This document shows, piece after piece, positions 24,701-34,266 of a stretch of DNA of 64,000 bases. This DNA is from Acanthopleura granulata. Taxonomy: Eukaryota > Mollusca > Polyplacophora > Chitonida > Chitonidae. Location of the stretch: assembly GCA_016165875.1 (NCBI GenBank), contig JABBOT010000015.1, positions 5,439,928 through 5,503,927 on the forward strand, read 5' to 3'. The position numbers and the translations under genes were made by a program. The stretch's first letter is position 1. Each line of letters opens with the position of its first letter. The notes under the pieces are model-generated. The model was not told the DNA's origin. It ran no database searches and worked only from the letters and a program-made list of their open reading frames with translations.

Positions 24701-27700
24701 GAAGCCTCTGGCAGAAAGCTTAAGAGCGTTGTTGAGAGCGCACAGGCATGGTGTAATGGCAAGACTCTTGAGAAGGCAGCAAAATCATTTTTAATTCTAA
24801 AGTTGACCAAATTATGGAGGAGGAGTATTTCGACTTCTGTAGCTTTAAGATGTGTTTTAAACTTAAAAAGAAATGTGACAGTGCTGTGTCTGTGATAAAC
24901 AACCAGTTCCATCAGCCTTCTGCAGTAGTGTTCTTTTGGAGTGGTCATTGGTTTGCTCTCTTTTTTCAGAACCCGAATTATTTTGGAAGCCGAAGCCGCT
25001 GCAGAATCGATCAAGGTACAGAATTAACAAATATATTCTGTCTTTGTTCTCTAGTGTCATGTCTGCTGCTGAAACTGTTTACAAGACCAAGTATTACCAC
25101 CCTGATTACACTCAGCTCTATCTCCAAATGGAGGGAAACATATGTCTTAATACAAAGATGTGAAAACTGAATTTAATATCTGATTTTATATGGTTTAGTC
25201 CTCCAAATTTAGAATATTGTCAACCATCCTATACTGTTTAGAAGCAACAAGAATGCATCAGTTTATAGATTTAGGTGTGTTTTTAAGGATTTTCTAAGTG
25301 AACACAAAGTTTAACGGAGGTGACTTGACTCCGATAATATGACATACACAGTGAGCTTTGTTAAAAATCCGCCCGTGGTTTACCCCAGGCACCCATGTTT
25401 CCTTCATCCATAATGCTGACCACAATGCTGCGATTGAAAACTTCTTCTTATTATTATTCTTTTAAGCAACACTCAAGATAGTAAACAAACAGACGTACAT
25501 GTATATGCTACGGTTAATCCCTGATGGTTTGGTGAGTCCATGACTCGTTGTTATCTGACTCGTCGTCGTTATCTGACTCGTCCGCTGGTTTCTCTCTCTC
25601 TCTACAGGTGAAGGGTGAAGCTGAAGCCTTTGCTGTGGAAGCCAAAGCCAAGGCTGAGGCTGAACAGATGGCCAAGAAAGCGGATGCCTGGAAGGATTAC
25701 CAAGATGCTGCCATGGTGGACATGGTCCTCGAATCTCTGCCTAAGGTGGGTACTACCTGGATAGGTGTTTTCATGCTGTGGGCCTTTGCAGGCTGAATCA
25801 AGTTGAATTCAGTGTTTTCACAACTTCTGAGGCACAAGTCATTTTTAGTTCACTGTTACAAATTAAGACAAGCTGTTATGGATGGGGAAGGGGAAGGAAT
25901 GGCATCGGCGTGGGTGTTTGGGTAAGCTTTTTGTGAAAGTGCCACTCTGGCCAGAATACAAATTACGTCGAAATATTACAATGATATGAAAGAAATCCTA
26001 CAGAGTAAGCCTAACACCATGTTTCAAAAAGATTTTGATGAATAACTCTATTTAACCTATATAAGTGAAGATTCCTTGAAAAACAAAATCTTCGGCGGTG
26101 TTCATTAAATTTTCCTGATGTGATGTGATAATATTCCCTGTATGACGTCGAATCAGGCAGAGGTAACGTTGAGTAAGGCATTTATCCGGGGATGACGTCA
26201 AGAACATTTGAAAGGGCAGCGTCATATGTGTATACACGTCAGCGATTGATGACGTCATGTGTTCGTGGCTGACATCACACCAGGCAAAGTGGAAGTGACA
26301 GAAATATTTTGTTTCCATATACTCTGACGAAACGTACAATATCGGTTTTAATTCGCTGCAGTATTTTCACAATTTAGGAAAGCAATTCAGACTATCACAG
26401 TCTTTGTTCTTTCACTTTGCGTTTAAAGCATAGATGTTTTGACACCAAAGTAGCTCTTTAAGGTCAGCTGCCCAGTTAATTTAAGTTAAAGCAATTTAGT
26501 CCTTGTCCTTAGGTTTGTTTGGAAATGAAGGTATGCAAATTGACTGTTATGTTGTAGCAAGACTTCCAAAAAATAGACAGTATGATTGTCTTTAAGACAT
26601 GTACAAGATCTAATAAACTTACTTACCAAAAACTTATCTACCTTTATACATCTGTGAGAGTCTTTGATGTCCTTTGAATTGGCTCTAAGGCACTCCAGTG
26701 TTTTCCACCCTTGAACCTGACCAACATCCCTCAAGTGAAATATCTGTGAATGTGACATTGAAATCTTCTGCTGTTTGTGTTCTTGTCAACCTCAGGTAGC
26801 AGCTGAGATTTCTGCACCACTGTCCAACTGTAAGAAGGTAACGATGGTGTCCAGTGGTAAGGGTGATGTGGGCGCACTCAAACTGACCGGCGAGGTAATG
26901 GCCATCATGGAGAAGCTGCCCAAGGTGGTGGAAGGGCTGACCGGTGTGGACATTCACAGGGTGAGTCAAGGTTACGAACAGTAACAGTAATACGTGTGTA
27001 AAACCATGTCACCCATGTCAGTTACCCTAATTCTTCAACCTTTTCAACCACCGCTGGAAGCTATATTTCAGTATTCCCTTGGAGAACAGTAGGGTCTAGA
27101 GAAAATAATTTTTCTAGTTTTATGAAGCTTATACCAGTGATGACACAAACAAATCATCTTTGGATTCATTTTTACAGGAATTGTGCACATAAATTACCCA
27201 TTAAAAACTGCTTTAGTGATTGAAAAGGTTTAAGATTTACGGTAGATCAGTTGCAGCCAGCAACAGTGTTCCAACTGGTCCTTGATCTTGAAAGGATTTC
27301 ATTGAATGAGGTTGTATAGTTTATTTGGGGATAAATCTTCTGTAAGCTTGGTAATTTTTATGAGTGGAAAATTCTTGAGTGCAATCGTAAAAAAACTATG
27401 AAATGAAAAAATATCTTTACTCCAGTTCTAGTTTCTCTCTTAAATTCTCGACAATTTTATGGCATGAGATGTGTTCTGTACGTGTACCTTAATGTTACAA
27501 CCACATAACTACTATGGCGACATGCTGTCTGCCATGGTAGTTAAGTGCTCGTACGTGCGTGGGAAGGTCTGTCAGCAGCCTGTGGATGGCCGTTGGTTTT
27601 CCCCAGTTTCTGCCTGGTTTCCTCTCACCACAACGCTGGCCGCGGCCGTATGAGTGGAATATTGTTGAGTACGGCGTAAATCACCAGTCAAATAAATAAG

Positions 27701-28021
27701 AAGGGTTCGTAACGAGGAGAGGGCTTCAAGCCAGTGTGCTGTTTGCCAGGTTTCGTAAGCGTAAGTAACCCTTAGGTAAGTACACTTGCTATCTCTACAG
27801 CATGGGATGTCACAGCATTTAAGGGAATATTTGTGTACGAAAGGTGTATGGTGTATGAAGCTGGCTTTGTACTGTGGACACCCTGGTTTCCTGTGCTCAA
27901 CAACATCTCAGCCATCTCAGCTGTATAAGTGGAAAAATTTTGAATAGTCATTAAAATCAAATGGAATAAATGAATGTTGATTGTGTTCCAGGCCTTGAAA
28001 GTGGGTCCCAAGGTGAAGTAA
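6731..28021 (+). CDS. Flotillin-1 (reggie-2) gene, complete, with five alternative exon-3 copies
   Basis: Joining 6731-6776, 8703-8778, one 91-nt exon-3 copy, 21422-21565, 22138-22257, 23189-23284, 23621-23773, 24165-24346, 24970-25015, 25608-25745, 26796-26960 and 27992-28021 gives 428 residues in one open frame, matching the usual flotillin-1 length. The start [16 protein letters not shown] matches the family N-terminus. Residues 1 to about 190 form the SPFH/PHB domain ([40 protein letters not shown]). From about 190 to 350 is an Ala/Glu-rich coiled coil with KPAEAE and GEAEAF motifs. Flotillins are inner-leaflet membrane scaffolds that hetero-oligomerise and support microdomain signalling and clathrin-independent endocytosis. 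The human palmitoylation position Cys34 is Val here. Introns are phase-consistent and GT/AG throughout. Confidence 0.96.
8703..8778 (+). CDS. Flotillin exon 2
   Basis: The acceptor TTCACAG opens [18 protein letters not shown], continuing PVIQKLQ and two bases of an Arg codon (phase 2 out, donor AG|GTATGA). It covers residues 16-41, the start of the SPFH domain. Every exon-3 copy joins this one donor. Confidence 0.95.
9858..9948 (+). CDS. Flotillin alternative exon 3, copy A
   Basis: This is the first of five interchangeable 91-nt exons. The acceptor is GCAACAG and the donor CAA|GTAAGT, a perfect consensus. It completes Arg41 and encodes [30 protein letters not shown] (residues 42-71). Its YTRQG segment is the closest of the five to vertebrate flotillin-1 as I recall it. 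The differences from the other copies cluster between the conserved LN, YT, GV and GI positions. Confidence 0.95.
9949..13661 (+). other. Intron between exon-3 copies A and B
   Basis: About 3.7 kb with no sixth exon copy that I could find. It contains a palindromic MITE-like element at 10992-11601. The block near 13264-13302 resembles the block near 9479-9521, each some 370-400 bases upstream of an exon-3 copy. Confidence 0.5.
10992..11601. mobile_element. Palindromic MITE-like element
   Basis: The left arm (GTGACTCTAGTCAATCTAG, ATGGACTC, GTGTTGTTTTAAAATTC) is an imperfect inverted repeat of the right arm (GGATTTTAAGACAACACTCT, CTCTAGATGGACTAAACCTG). A second complementary block around CAGATCTC supports extended foldback structure. 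There is no transposase. The ends and any target-site duplication are not certain. Confidence 0.6.
13662..13752 (+). CDS. Flotillin alternative exon 3, copy B
   Basis: The acceptor is GTCTCTTTCAG after a pyrimidine tract, and the donor CAG|GTGAGA. The copy encodes [30 protein letters not shown] after completing Arg41. It has the same 91-nt length and phases as copy A. It is the most diverged of the clean copies ([14 protein letters not shown]), suggesting an old duplication kept under coding constraint. Confidence 0.93.
13850..14297 (+). repeat. Minisatellite, nine copies, in the B-C intron of the flotillin array
   Basis: Nine tandem copies contain the core CACTGCTGATAATTCC followed by TAACAAAGAC, GTATGGTGTACCTG and a GAAAATTGG join. 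Most units are about 52-55 bp, and two are short units of about 36 bp lacking the GTATGGTGTACCTG part. The array begins about 100 bases after the donor of copy B. Near identity between units indicates recent expansion. Confidence 0.95.
15192..15282 (+). CDS. Flotillin alternative exon 3, copy C
   Basis: The acceptor is TGACTTTACAG with a weak pyrimidine tract, and the donor CGG|GTGGGT. It encodes [30 protein letters not shown], 91 nt and open. The last codon is Arg where the other four copies have Gln, and the YT-preceding residue is Met. Splice signals are weaker than in the other copies, so this may be a rarely used or decaying copy, but no stop or frameshift is present. Confidence 0.85.
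15283..18922 (+). other. Intron between exon-3 copies C and D
   Basis: About 3.6 kb. A 127-codon open frame at 17356-17739 has no recognisable domain, splice context or codon signature and is not annotated as a gene. No mobile element could be defined. Confidence 0.45.
18923..19013 (+). CDS. Flotillin alternative exon 3, copy D
   Basis: The acceptor is TTTTTTGTTTGCAG, a strong pyrimidine tract, and the donor CAG|GTGAGG. It encodes [30 protein letters not shown] and is the copy nearest the family consensus. It shares 71 of 91 bases with copy E, making this the most similar pair and probably the most recent duplication that I can date by eye. Confidence 0.95.
19865..19877 (+). promoter_or_regulatory. 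CTCF-like core motif upstream of exon copy E
   Basis: CCACCAGAGGGCG matches the bilaterian CTCF core consensus CCASYAGRKGGC. It sits between alternative exons D and E. CTCF binding is known to affect inclusion of alternative exons by pausing polymerase, but a single motif match is weak evidence of binding. Confidence 0.3.
20146..20236 (+). CDS. Flotillin alternative exon 3, copy E
   Basis: The acceptor is TTTCTATCCACAG and the donor CAG|GTGAGA. It encodes [30 protein letters not shown] and is the last copy before constitutive exon 4. It differs from copy D at only five residues, all conservative. A CTCF-like motif lies about 270 bases upstream at 19865. Confidence 0.95.
21422..21565 (+). CDS. 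Flotillin exon 4
   Basis: The acceptor TGATTTAG opens [20 protein letters not shown], and the exon ends [18 protein letters not shown]. It has 48 codons, phase 0 on both sides, residues 72-119. It includes the highly conserved LEGHQRAIM segment of the SPFH domain. All exon-3 copies must join to this acceptor to stay in frame. Confidence 0.96.
22138..22257 (+). CDS. Flotillin exon 5
   Basis: This exon has 40 codons, residues 120-159, running from [10 protein letters not shown] through [10 protein letters not shown] to [11 protein letters not shown]. The acceptor is TTGACAG and the donor GAG|GTCAGT, which has C instead of the usual A or G at +3. It encodes the end of the SPFH core. Confidence 0.95.
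23189..23284 (+). CDS. Flotillin exon 6
   Basis: This exon has 32 codons, residues 160-191, from [20 protein letters not shown] to [11 protein letters not shown]. The acceptor is TTTTCTTCAG and the donor AAA|GTAAGT. It marks the transition from the SPFH domain into the Ala/Glu-rich coiled coil. Confidence 0.96.
23621..23773 (+). CDS. Flotillin exon 7
   Basis: This exon has 51 codons, residues 192-242, from [20 protein letters not shown] to [10 protein letters not shown]. The acceptor is TTTGATTAG and the donor CAG|GTAAAT. It is heptad-rich coiled coil with the conserved [11 protein letters not shown] segment. Confidence 0.96.
24165..24346 (+). CDS. Flotillin exon 8
   Basis: This exon encodes residues 243-302 plus two bases of Arg303 (phase 2 out, donor AG|GTGGGT). 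It runs [20 protein letters not shown], then [13 protein letters not shown] and [18 protein letters not shown]. It is coiled coil, with the KPAEAE motif conserved in flotillins. A degenerate repeat tract follows the donor directly. Confidence 0.95.
24360..24720 (+). repeat. Degenerate short tandem repeat in flotillin intron 8
   Basis: About ten loosely similar units of roughly 30-40 bp carry variants of GAGGAAACCTCTTGGAGA and AAAGTTTTGAGGAAA. The tract begins within 15 bases of the exon 8 donor. It produces fortuitous open frames (for example 24527-24895) rich in EETSW/EKVLRK-like repeats that are not genes. Confidence 0.8.
24970..25015 (+). CDS. Flotillin exon 9 (46-nt microexon)
   Basis: This small exon completes Arg303 and encodes [15 protein letters not shown]. 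The acceptor is CTTTTTTCAG and the donor AAG|GTACAG. It matches the conserved flotillin segment with AEAEAA. The phases (2 in, 0 out) fit exons 8 and 10 exactly. Confidence 0.93.
25608..25745 (+). CDS. Flotillin exon 10
   Basis: This exon has 46 codons, residues 319-364, from [20 protein letters not shown] to [11 protein letters not shown]. The acceptor is a (TC)n run ending CTACAG and the donor AAG|GTGGGT. It carries the GEAEAF and [10 protein letters not shown] repeats implicated in flotillin oligomerisation. Confidence 0.96.
26796..26960 (+). CDS. Flotillin exon 11
   Basis: This exon has 55 codons, residues 365-419, from [20 protein letters not shown] through [20 protein letters not shown] to VDIHR. 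The acceptor is CAACCTCAG and the donor AGG|GTGAGT. It is the C-terminal globular tail conserved in flotillin-1. Confidence 0.96.
27540..27702 (+). repeat. 5'-truncated SINE (family 1) in flotillin intron 11
   Basis: Only body and tail remain, from CGTACGTGCGTGGGAAGGTC through TTTCCTCTCACCACAACGC to GGAATATTGTTGAGTACGGC, ending (AAAT)n. A more decayed tail of the same type lies at about 27870-27975. Confidence 0.75.
27992..28021 (+). CDS. Flotillin exon 12 (terminal)
   Basis: This exon encodes ALKVGPKVK and TAA. The acceptor is TTGTGTTCCAG. The short basic tail fits flotillin-1, whose last exon also encodes a short basic end. This stop brings the protein to 428 residues. Confidence 0.92.
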   Translation, partial: ALKVGPKVK

Positions 28022-31000
28022 GTGACCCCTGATCATCACCAGTACACATCCAGAGAGAGGAACAGATAGTGGCAGCTGAGGATAATCTGACAGACTTTTC
28101 TAACCAAGCCCTTCTCAAACATTTTCAAGTGTCAAACCCATATATGAACATTAAAACCTCCTTCAACAAACTCACTGGGATGGTGGAGAAGCCTGGTGGA
28201 ACTTGCTGGGAAAACTCCTTAATTTTTTGATACCTTAACATGGACTGATGTGATGAAAGGACCTAGCTAGAAATTGTCTTGATCTGTCGTGAAAACTCCA
28301 CACTGAGCGCTGAAAATGATGTGCCGTTGCGTGTGTACGTGTATATGCCAAAATTCGGGTACTGTCTGTTGCCTCCGCTGAAGCGTTTCACCTGAAGTTC
28401 AGCCTTTTGCAAGTGACACATTTTGCTTGACTTTGATTGATTTATCCACCTCTTTTGATCAGTGATGGGTTTTCTGTTAAGTTTGATTAATTTCATCAGG
28501 ATAAACTTAACTTTCCATCAAAAATTTTAAGGCCTCTGTGTCCTTGTGAATGTGCACTTTGACATGCTAAACTTTAGGGCAAGTGTAATCTGTGGCAAGC
28601 TTTTAGGAGCAAAGGGATACATATACATGCGTCAAGGCATTTTATTCTTCAGTACCCAAACCAAATTTGTCCTGAAGTCTGAAGTTGTTATTTTGACTGG
28701 CTTGATCCGGTATGATTATGACCCTCATGAACATGTGTCTACGTCAACAGTGAATATTGCCTGAGCTCTCGATAATGAGAAACTGATATCGATAGATAAA
28801 ACTGTTGGTGATGCATTGTTCATGAACTCAAGGTTAGAAAGATAGCCTGATTATTTAACACACTGAGGGAATAGTAATGCTTTATTTTAGTTCAATTCCG
28901 AGATTTAAGGTTTTCATTCGAATTTTGTTACCCTCTTGGAGCGTTCTTGATTGTCCAAGTTCTTATGAAATCAGACTAGCTTTTCTTATAAGTGTGAAAC
29001 GTAGATAAAAAAAGTTATGCATTCACAATATGGTCACAAGATTCCCCTTTCTTCGAATCCTGTACCAGTTTTCAGCCCTTGAATTTCTAGCAAGTTATCT
29101 TCCTCCAGAGGTTACCCAGTTACAGGCATTCTTTGTCACACACAGTATGTAGTTCCGGAGGTGTCTGGAATCAGACAAAATGGCATTCGTCATTTCATTT
29201 ATTGTTACTAGTGAACTTTGAACACAGGCATGCATCTTATATTATTGGTATAACCTCATTTTATTTTTTTTTTTTTGTGGATTTTTTAAAGAATTTAGCA
29301 ACAGAAATTAGCAAATACTTTTTATCAGTATGTGTTATGGTATTTTGTATTTTGTCCCCAGTTCATGTCACTTGTACAGAGCATGTAGTTTTATTTCACT
29401 TAAATGAAGTTTAATGTTGATTTATGTATGTGTCGCCATTCCTATGTGAAAGAATTAAGTATTATATGAAAACATTTGTTGCAATTATACATTGTTTTAA
29501 TGTCATGGTCTTCTCAATGCGAAAGCGTTTGCTCCCACTTCTTGCACTGCTTTCTGTGCCCTGTGAGGCGTCGACTCGGGCGATGGTTTTCAACAGGCTC
29601 AGCAGCATGCAACTCCCTTCCACGTTCAAAAGAAAGAAGCTCTTACAGACGTCACATTTGTAAATCTTAAACAAATCTCTTGATTCATCAAGTGTTAACC
29701 AGCAGTTCTGGGATACTGGTATTAATGGAAACTTGCCTCGAAATATTTGGAATGTGAACAACATTATCCTTCATATACATTTTCCCGATAATTTGCATTA
29801 TGCAGTTGTTTTTTTTAGGGTCCACAGTGGTATTAATACCAAGTATAAAGATTCCCTTTTTGTGTCCTCAAGACTGGGTCTGAGGGCTTAACTTTGGACA
29901 AATTCCCAATGAGTATGTACAGTAATGTTGGAAGAGTTTGAGTTCATTATATAAGAAATTTATAGTTATCAAAGGACAGTGTATCCCTGGCTCACTAAAT
30001 GAAAATGTAATTGTATATATATGAATTTGCACATCATACATTTTTGAGAAATCCAAAAACGAACAAGAACCCTTTAAGATAAGCGTCGTTTTTACTGACG
30101 ACTCTCCAGAACAGTTCTTTCACTTGACATACTGAAGAGGTGACAATAGTTCAGACAGAATGTTTCCCCCGAAGCCTTGCGTATCCAGTTAGGACGCGCT
30201 AATTGGAGACAGTGTGCTGCTTGACAAGCTGTGGTGACACACCAGTGTCTTTTAGTTTCACCCTGAATGAAGAACTTTGTTCTGTCTGACTTCATTTTGT
30301 GCGTGTTATTATCTGTATTCTTATTCTCCTTGTTTAATTTGATTCATAATTTACCTTACATTTATTATTACGTTTTATTATTGCTACAGCAGTGATTGGA
30401 AAAATGATGAATCGGTCCAAGTTCTGTTTTTTAACTTGCTCATTTTTTGTGTGTTTTTTTTTTTGTTTTTTTTTTCATTTTTCTTTCTTTATATACCAAT
30501 AAGAACTATGTCATGTTTAGTCGACCTTATTTTAATACCTTATAAATATGGCATAGAGCTCATTTCTGTGACTCTGTCAGTATAATATTGACGCACGGTT
30601 TTACATGTCTATTGAGTAAGCTGAGACAGCATTACTCATTTGAGGAAGCTCAAGTCTTTCTGGTGAACTGCCACTGAATTGGTCAACCATGTGTTGAGCT
30701 CTACAGCGAGTATATTTCCATGGTCAGCTCACTGTACCTGCCACAAGATAGGACAAGTCCCAAGCTAAGAGAAGTCCCAAGTTTGAGTGAATTCAGTTTT
30801 CCACACCTCACAGTCCTTCAGTATAGCAACCATCATTGGCACTTCACCTAATACAGCGTTGCCATGAAAGCAGTACCTGATGAATGGTCATAACTGATCT
30901 TTCGTTCACCTGTTCATCGATTTTCCTAAGTGACAGTGTGATGTTTGTTGTTTGGGTGCAGAAGTGTGAGCTGCAGTGGGTGTTCTGAACCATTGTGATA

Positions 31001-32540
31001 ACTGCATCACAGTTTATAGATTCACTTGAGCTCTGAGAAATGTAGCAATGCTGAATCGGCGCCCACAAAGGACGTTTCATGGGGAAGACTGTGGGGTAAT
31101 TGCTGTTGAACAGTGTATAATTCATACAGGATGTGTCTGTCGCATTGGTGTCACAATTGCATGTTACTGAAACGAGAATTGAATTTTACTGAATTTAGCA
31201 TTAGCACTGTTCTCCAACAGGCTACATGTATACTCCAGTACTCCCAGTGTATGTGCATAGTGTTTTTATATATAGTCATTTTTGGAAGAAAGTTCAAACT
31301 GAAACCTGAAAGTGTTTCTTGTTAGCAAAGTTGTGCCCCTTTGCATGATGGTGAAGAAAGAAGGCTGCCATTATAACAAGAATGATGCCTTCTTGCTCCA
31401 GTAGTTGCTGTCAGACTCTCTGATGTGGTCAACTCAACATCTAACAGAAGAACTAGGAGACATCATTCATTCTGCAGGTTATCGTTAATGGCTGTTGCTC
31501 AGGAGTGATTTCCAGGCCTTACATCATGTGGCCAAACCCTGAAAACCCATCATATACAGAAATGTCTGACTGTATTATCATAAATTCACATAATAGCGAC
31601 CAAACTTTTACACTGCATTGAAGGTAAATTCACGAACGTTTTAAAGGGAGAATTCAAATCATCCATCCAAGGTTGAAATATACTTGTACTTACATTGATT
31701 AAGCCTTTGAATTGAGAGACATCAAGACTTTGCTCAAGATATGATGGAAGGCATTGGTTGACAAAGTAGTTGTAAAATTAGCGATGGTCAGCCAATCAGA
31801 ATTGAGTTTCAACAGATCAATAACAAACGATGGAGCGGATGCTATTTCACTGGTGATCATCTACCTCTTAGTTAATTCACGCAGAACGAGTGCAAACCCA
31901 TGGATCTACATCCGTATCTCGAGTTCCAGGGTTCTTTCTGGTGTAAGACGACGTAAACATGTTAGCCTGTCGGATCTGTTGTAAAGAAAGATATATGGGT
32001 GTGGTGTAGCATGAAGGGCTAACTACATGTAACTACTCATTATAAGTCACGTTTATGAACTGGTGGTATGTATCTGATCACATATAGAATGTAGAAATTC
32101 AGTCAGTGATGTAAATCTATCCTTACCTGTAGCTAATTAAGGCTTCATCGATGGCTGCTATCATATTGTTGAAATTGTGAACAGTATGTTATGAATAAAA
32201 ATGTAATGCTCAGTTTTGTTAACAGTTGCAGGCAGTTCTTTGTTATGAGCTCTGTTAATTTGAAATGTGTGTTACTGCCTTAGTGGCATTATTATACTGT
32301 CATAGATGCAAGAACTCAGATTTGATTCTTTTTAATACTTATTAAAAAAAAAATACAGTCTCATGTTTTTATCCTGCTGCTAGATTTTCATTGTGTTTGC
32401 AGATATTGATTCTTTCAGCTGCTGTATGACTAAGTGTTTAGTAACTTCCCATGTGATGCTTTTAAAACAGTCTTAAGAACTTATGTTTTGTATTATAGAT
32501 TGTATTTTATCTTTCATTGTAGAACTTGCAGATTAATAAA
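28022..32540 (+). other. Probable long flotillin 3' UTR
   Basis: There are no coding exons and no splice-consistent open frames. The sequence is A/T-rich. Candidate poly(A) signals AATAAA lie at 32194-32199 and 32535-32540, the latter followed by GT/T-rich sequence. Nearer variant signals may be used, so the UTR length is unproven. Confidence 0.35.
32535..32540 (+). terminator. Candidate poly(A) signal for flotillin
   Basis: AATAAA in GATTAATAAAGTAACC is followed within 30-50 bases by T/G-rich sequence. Another AATAAA occurs at 32194-32199. The choice between them cannot be made without transcripts. Confidence 0.35.
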
Positions 32541-33043
32541 GTAACCATATGTCTCTAAAGTCACACTTGGTTTGCATTATAGAACAGGCTGGGGTCAAAG
32601 AGTCGACATTTACCTTTCAATTGCCAAGGTGTATGTTTCATAGGTTGATCTAACCGCCACTGTTCGCAGATTCAGTGGTCACTGGAGGACACAGTGTGGC
32701 GTCACAATGTTTTTGAAGTCGGGTCAGATTGCAGGAGCGACAATTGTGCTGGCAGTGGCGCCACTGGTCTCCTCCAGTGGCCAATGGAACGACACATCAG
32801 TGGCCACTATCTCCTAGAGTGACTGCTGAGAATTGAACATTAGGACACCCAGGATATCACCAGGGTGCAAAAATCCATCCTCGAACAAGGAATTTTAAGG
32901 GTTTAACAGGAACCTGTTAGCAATAAGTAGAAGATAGGTGTGCTGGGTGATTTCTCATATCAACCTCCAGCTTGACATGTAACGGCACAGCTCCAGTAAC
33001 CTACCATTTGCTGGTGGTTTACCCTGGTTTCCTCCACCCTTAA

Positions 33044-33534
33044 AGGAAAAGACCCCAGAAGAATTCAGTTATGGTGAGTTAAAAGATCATTAAAAACTTT
33101 ATCTGAAAATACATTCATTGATTTTTCAGAATTTTTTTTCACCAACTTAAATGCAGTCAAATGTTTTGATTGTACGGTGGGTTTTATGGACCATTTTGAT
33201 CATGACTGTCAACAGTGACGTCAAACCTACCTTTCTCTGGCCCTAAAGCAGAACTTAAACATCTCATTCGCTTTTCTGCACAACGGGACACATCACAGGA
33301 GTACGGTTCACAACGCTATTCAGACGTGAACATTAAGGTGTACAAAAAGTTTTGTGACGTCACGGTTGGCACACATTATCAATATGGTCCATATTACCCA
33401 CTAGACAATCCAAACATTTAACTGCATTTAATTTGGTGAAAAAAATCTAATACGTTCAGTGAAGGTATTTTCAGATACAGTTTTTCATGGTCTTTTTCAC
33501 TAACCATAAGTTCATTTTTAGCAGGTCTTCCCCT
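33044..33534. mobile_element. TTAA-flanked foldback MITE (piggyBac-type target site)
   Basis: This 491-bp element has long imperfect terminal inverted repeats: AGGAAAAGACC at the left and GGTCTTCCCCT at the right, extending inward (ATCTGAAAATAC matches the complement of GTATTTTCAGAT). TTAA flanks it at 33040-33043 and 33535-33538. TTAA duplication is the signature of piggyBac-type insertion. There is no transposase. A 68-codon open frame inside is incidental. Confidence 0.82.
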
Positions 33535-33914
33535 TTAAATCTGAGAGCCGTCGTAGCCCCAAGAGCGAGAGATGTCAAACAGCGTCACCAAGAACTCAAT
33601 AGTCAATAGTCAGTGGTGAACTCGCCTTTTATCTACGGGACCAGCAACATTTTTGAACCTGATTGCCATCATATAAGAGGAAAATTCTTAAAGTAACACT
33701 GAACACCAATCAATCAATCAATCATTTGAATTGTGACTGCTGAATGGCATGGCCGAGGCTTTATTTGGCGAAGTTTGTCATATATTCCTCCCTGAGTAGC
33801 CTCAACCCACTATTAACCAAGGCACCCTGTCATGACGTGAAAACGAACGTCAGATATTTATCACCTCGAGTTTTGCTATATGGACACACAAGGTGGTGAT
33901 TCAAACATAGTCTT

Positions 33915-34055
33915 CCATGGCGCCTCTGTCGCGGAGCAGGTTAGCATGCTACCTTTATATAACACATCAAAATTATGACCCAGGAACCACTCACCAATGG
34001 TGTCGATGTGTAATGCAAGTCCAGCTCATACAGGGCTTCCTCTCTGGCGCCATAC
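33915..34055 (+). repeat. Decayed SINE head (family 1)
   Basis: This segment resembles the 5' part of family 1: GGTTAGCATGCTACC, CACTCACCAATGGTGTCG, and GCAAGTCCAGCTCAT followed by GGGCTTCCTCTCTGGC. No body or tail follows, so this is a 3'-truncated relic. Confidence 0.55.
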
Positions 34056-34260
34056 TCTCATTGGTCACGTTGGAAAAAAGTCTTGGGATTTTTTCGACCA
34101 TCCCTTCATGGTTGAAAAGTTCATGGTACAAAACGATGTAACGTATGACCCGTCTCAGATAATGTTCGGGCCTTTCAAAGCGTTAATCGAGGTACTTCTG
34201 ACAACTCTTCTTTGGAAGAAAACGAAAACATCTCAAGGCATTCTATGGTAACAACTGTGA

Positions 34261-34266
34261 TTTATT
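34261..34266 (-). terminator. Candidate distal poly(A) signal for dynamin
   Basis: TTTATT on the + strand reads AATAAA on the - strand, about 4.7 kb beyond the dynamin stop. The position is consistent with a long 3' UTR meeting the flotillin 3' end, but other signals in 34.3-38.9 kb are possible. Confidence 0.25.

Noticed and set aside
30092..30295. 67-codon - strand open frame that looks protein-like
   Set aside because: It is isolated in the probable flotillin 3' UTR. I recognise no family, and it could at most be a transposon scrap.
33215..33421. 68-codon open frame between TGACGTCA motifs
   Set aside because: It lies inside the TTAA-flanked foldback element and is incidental to it.
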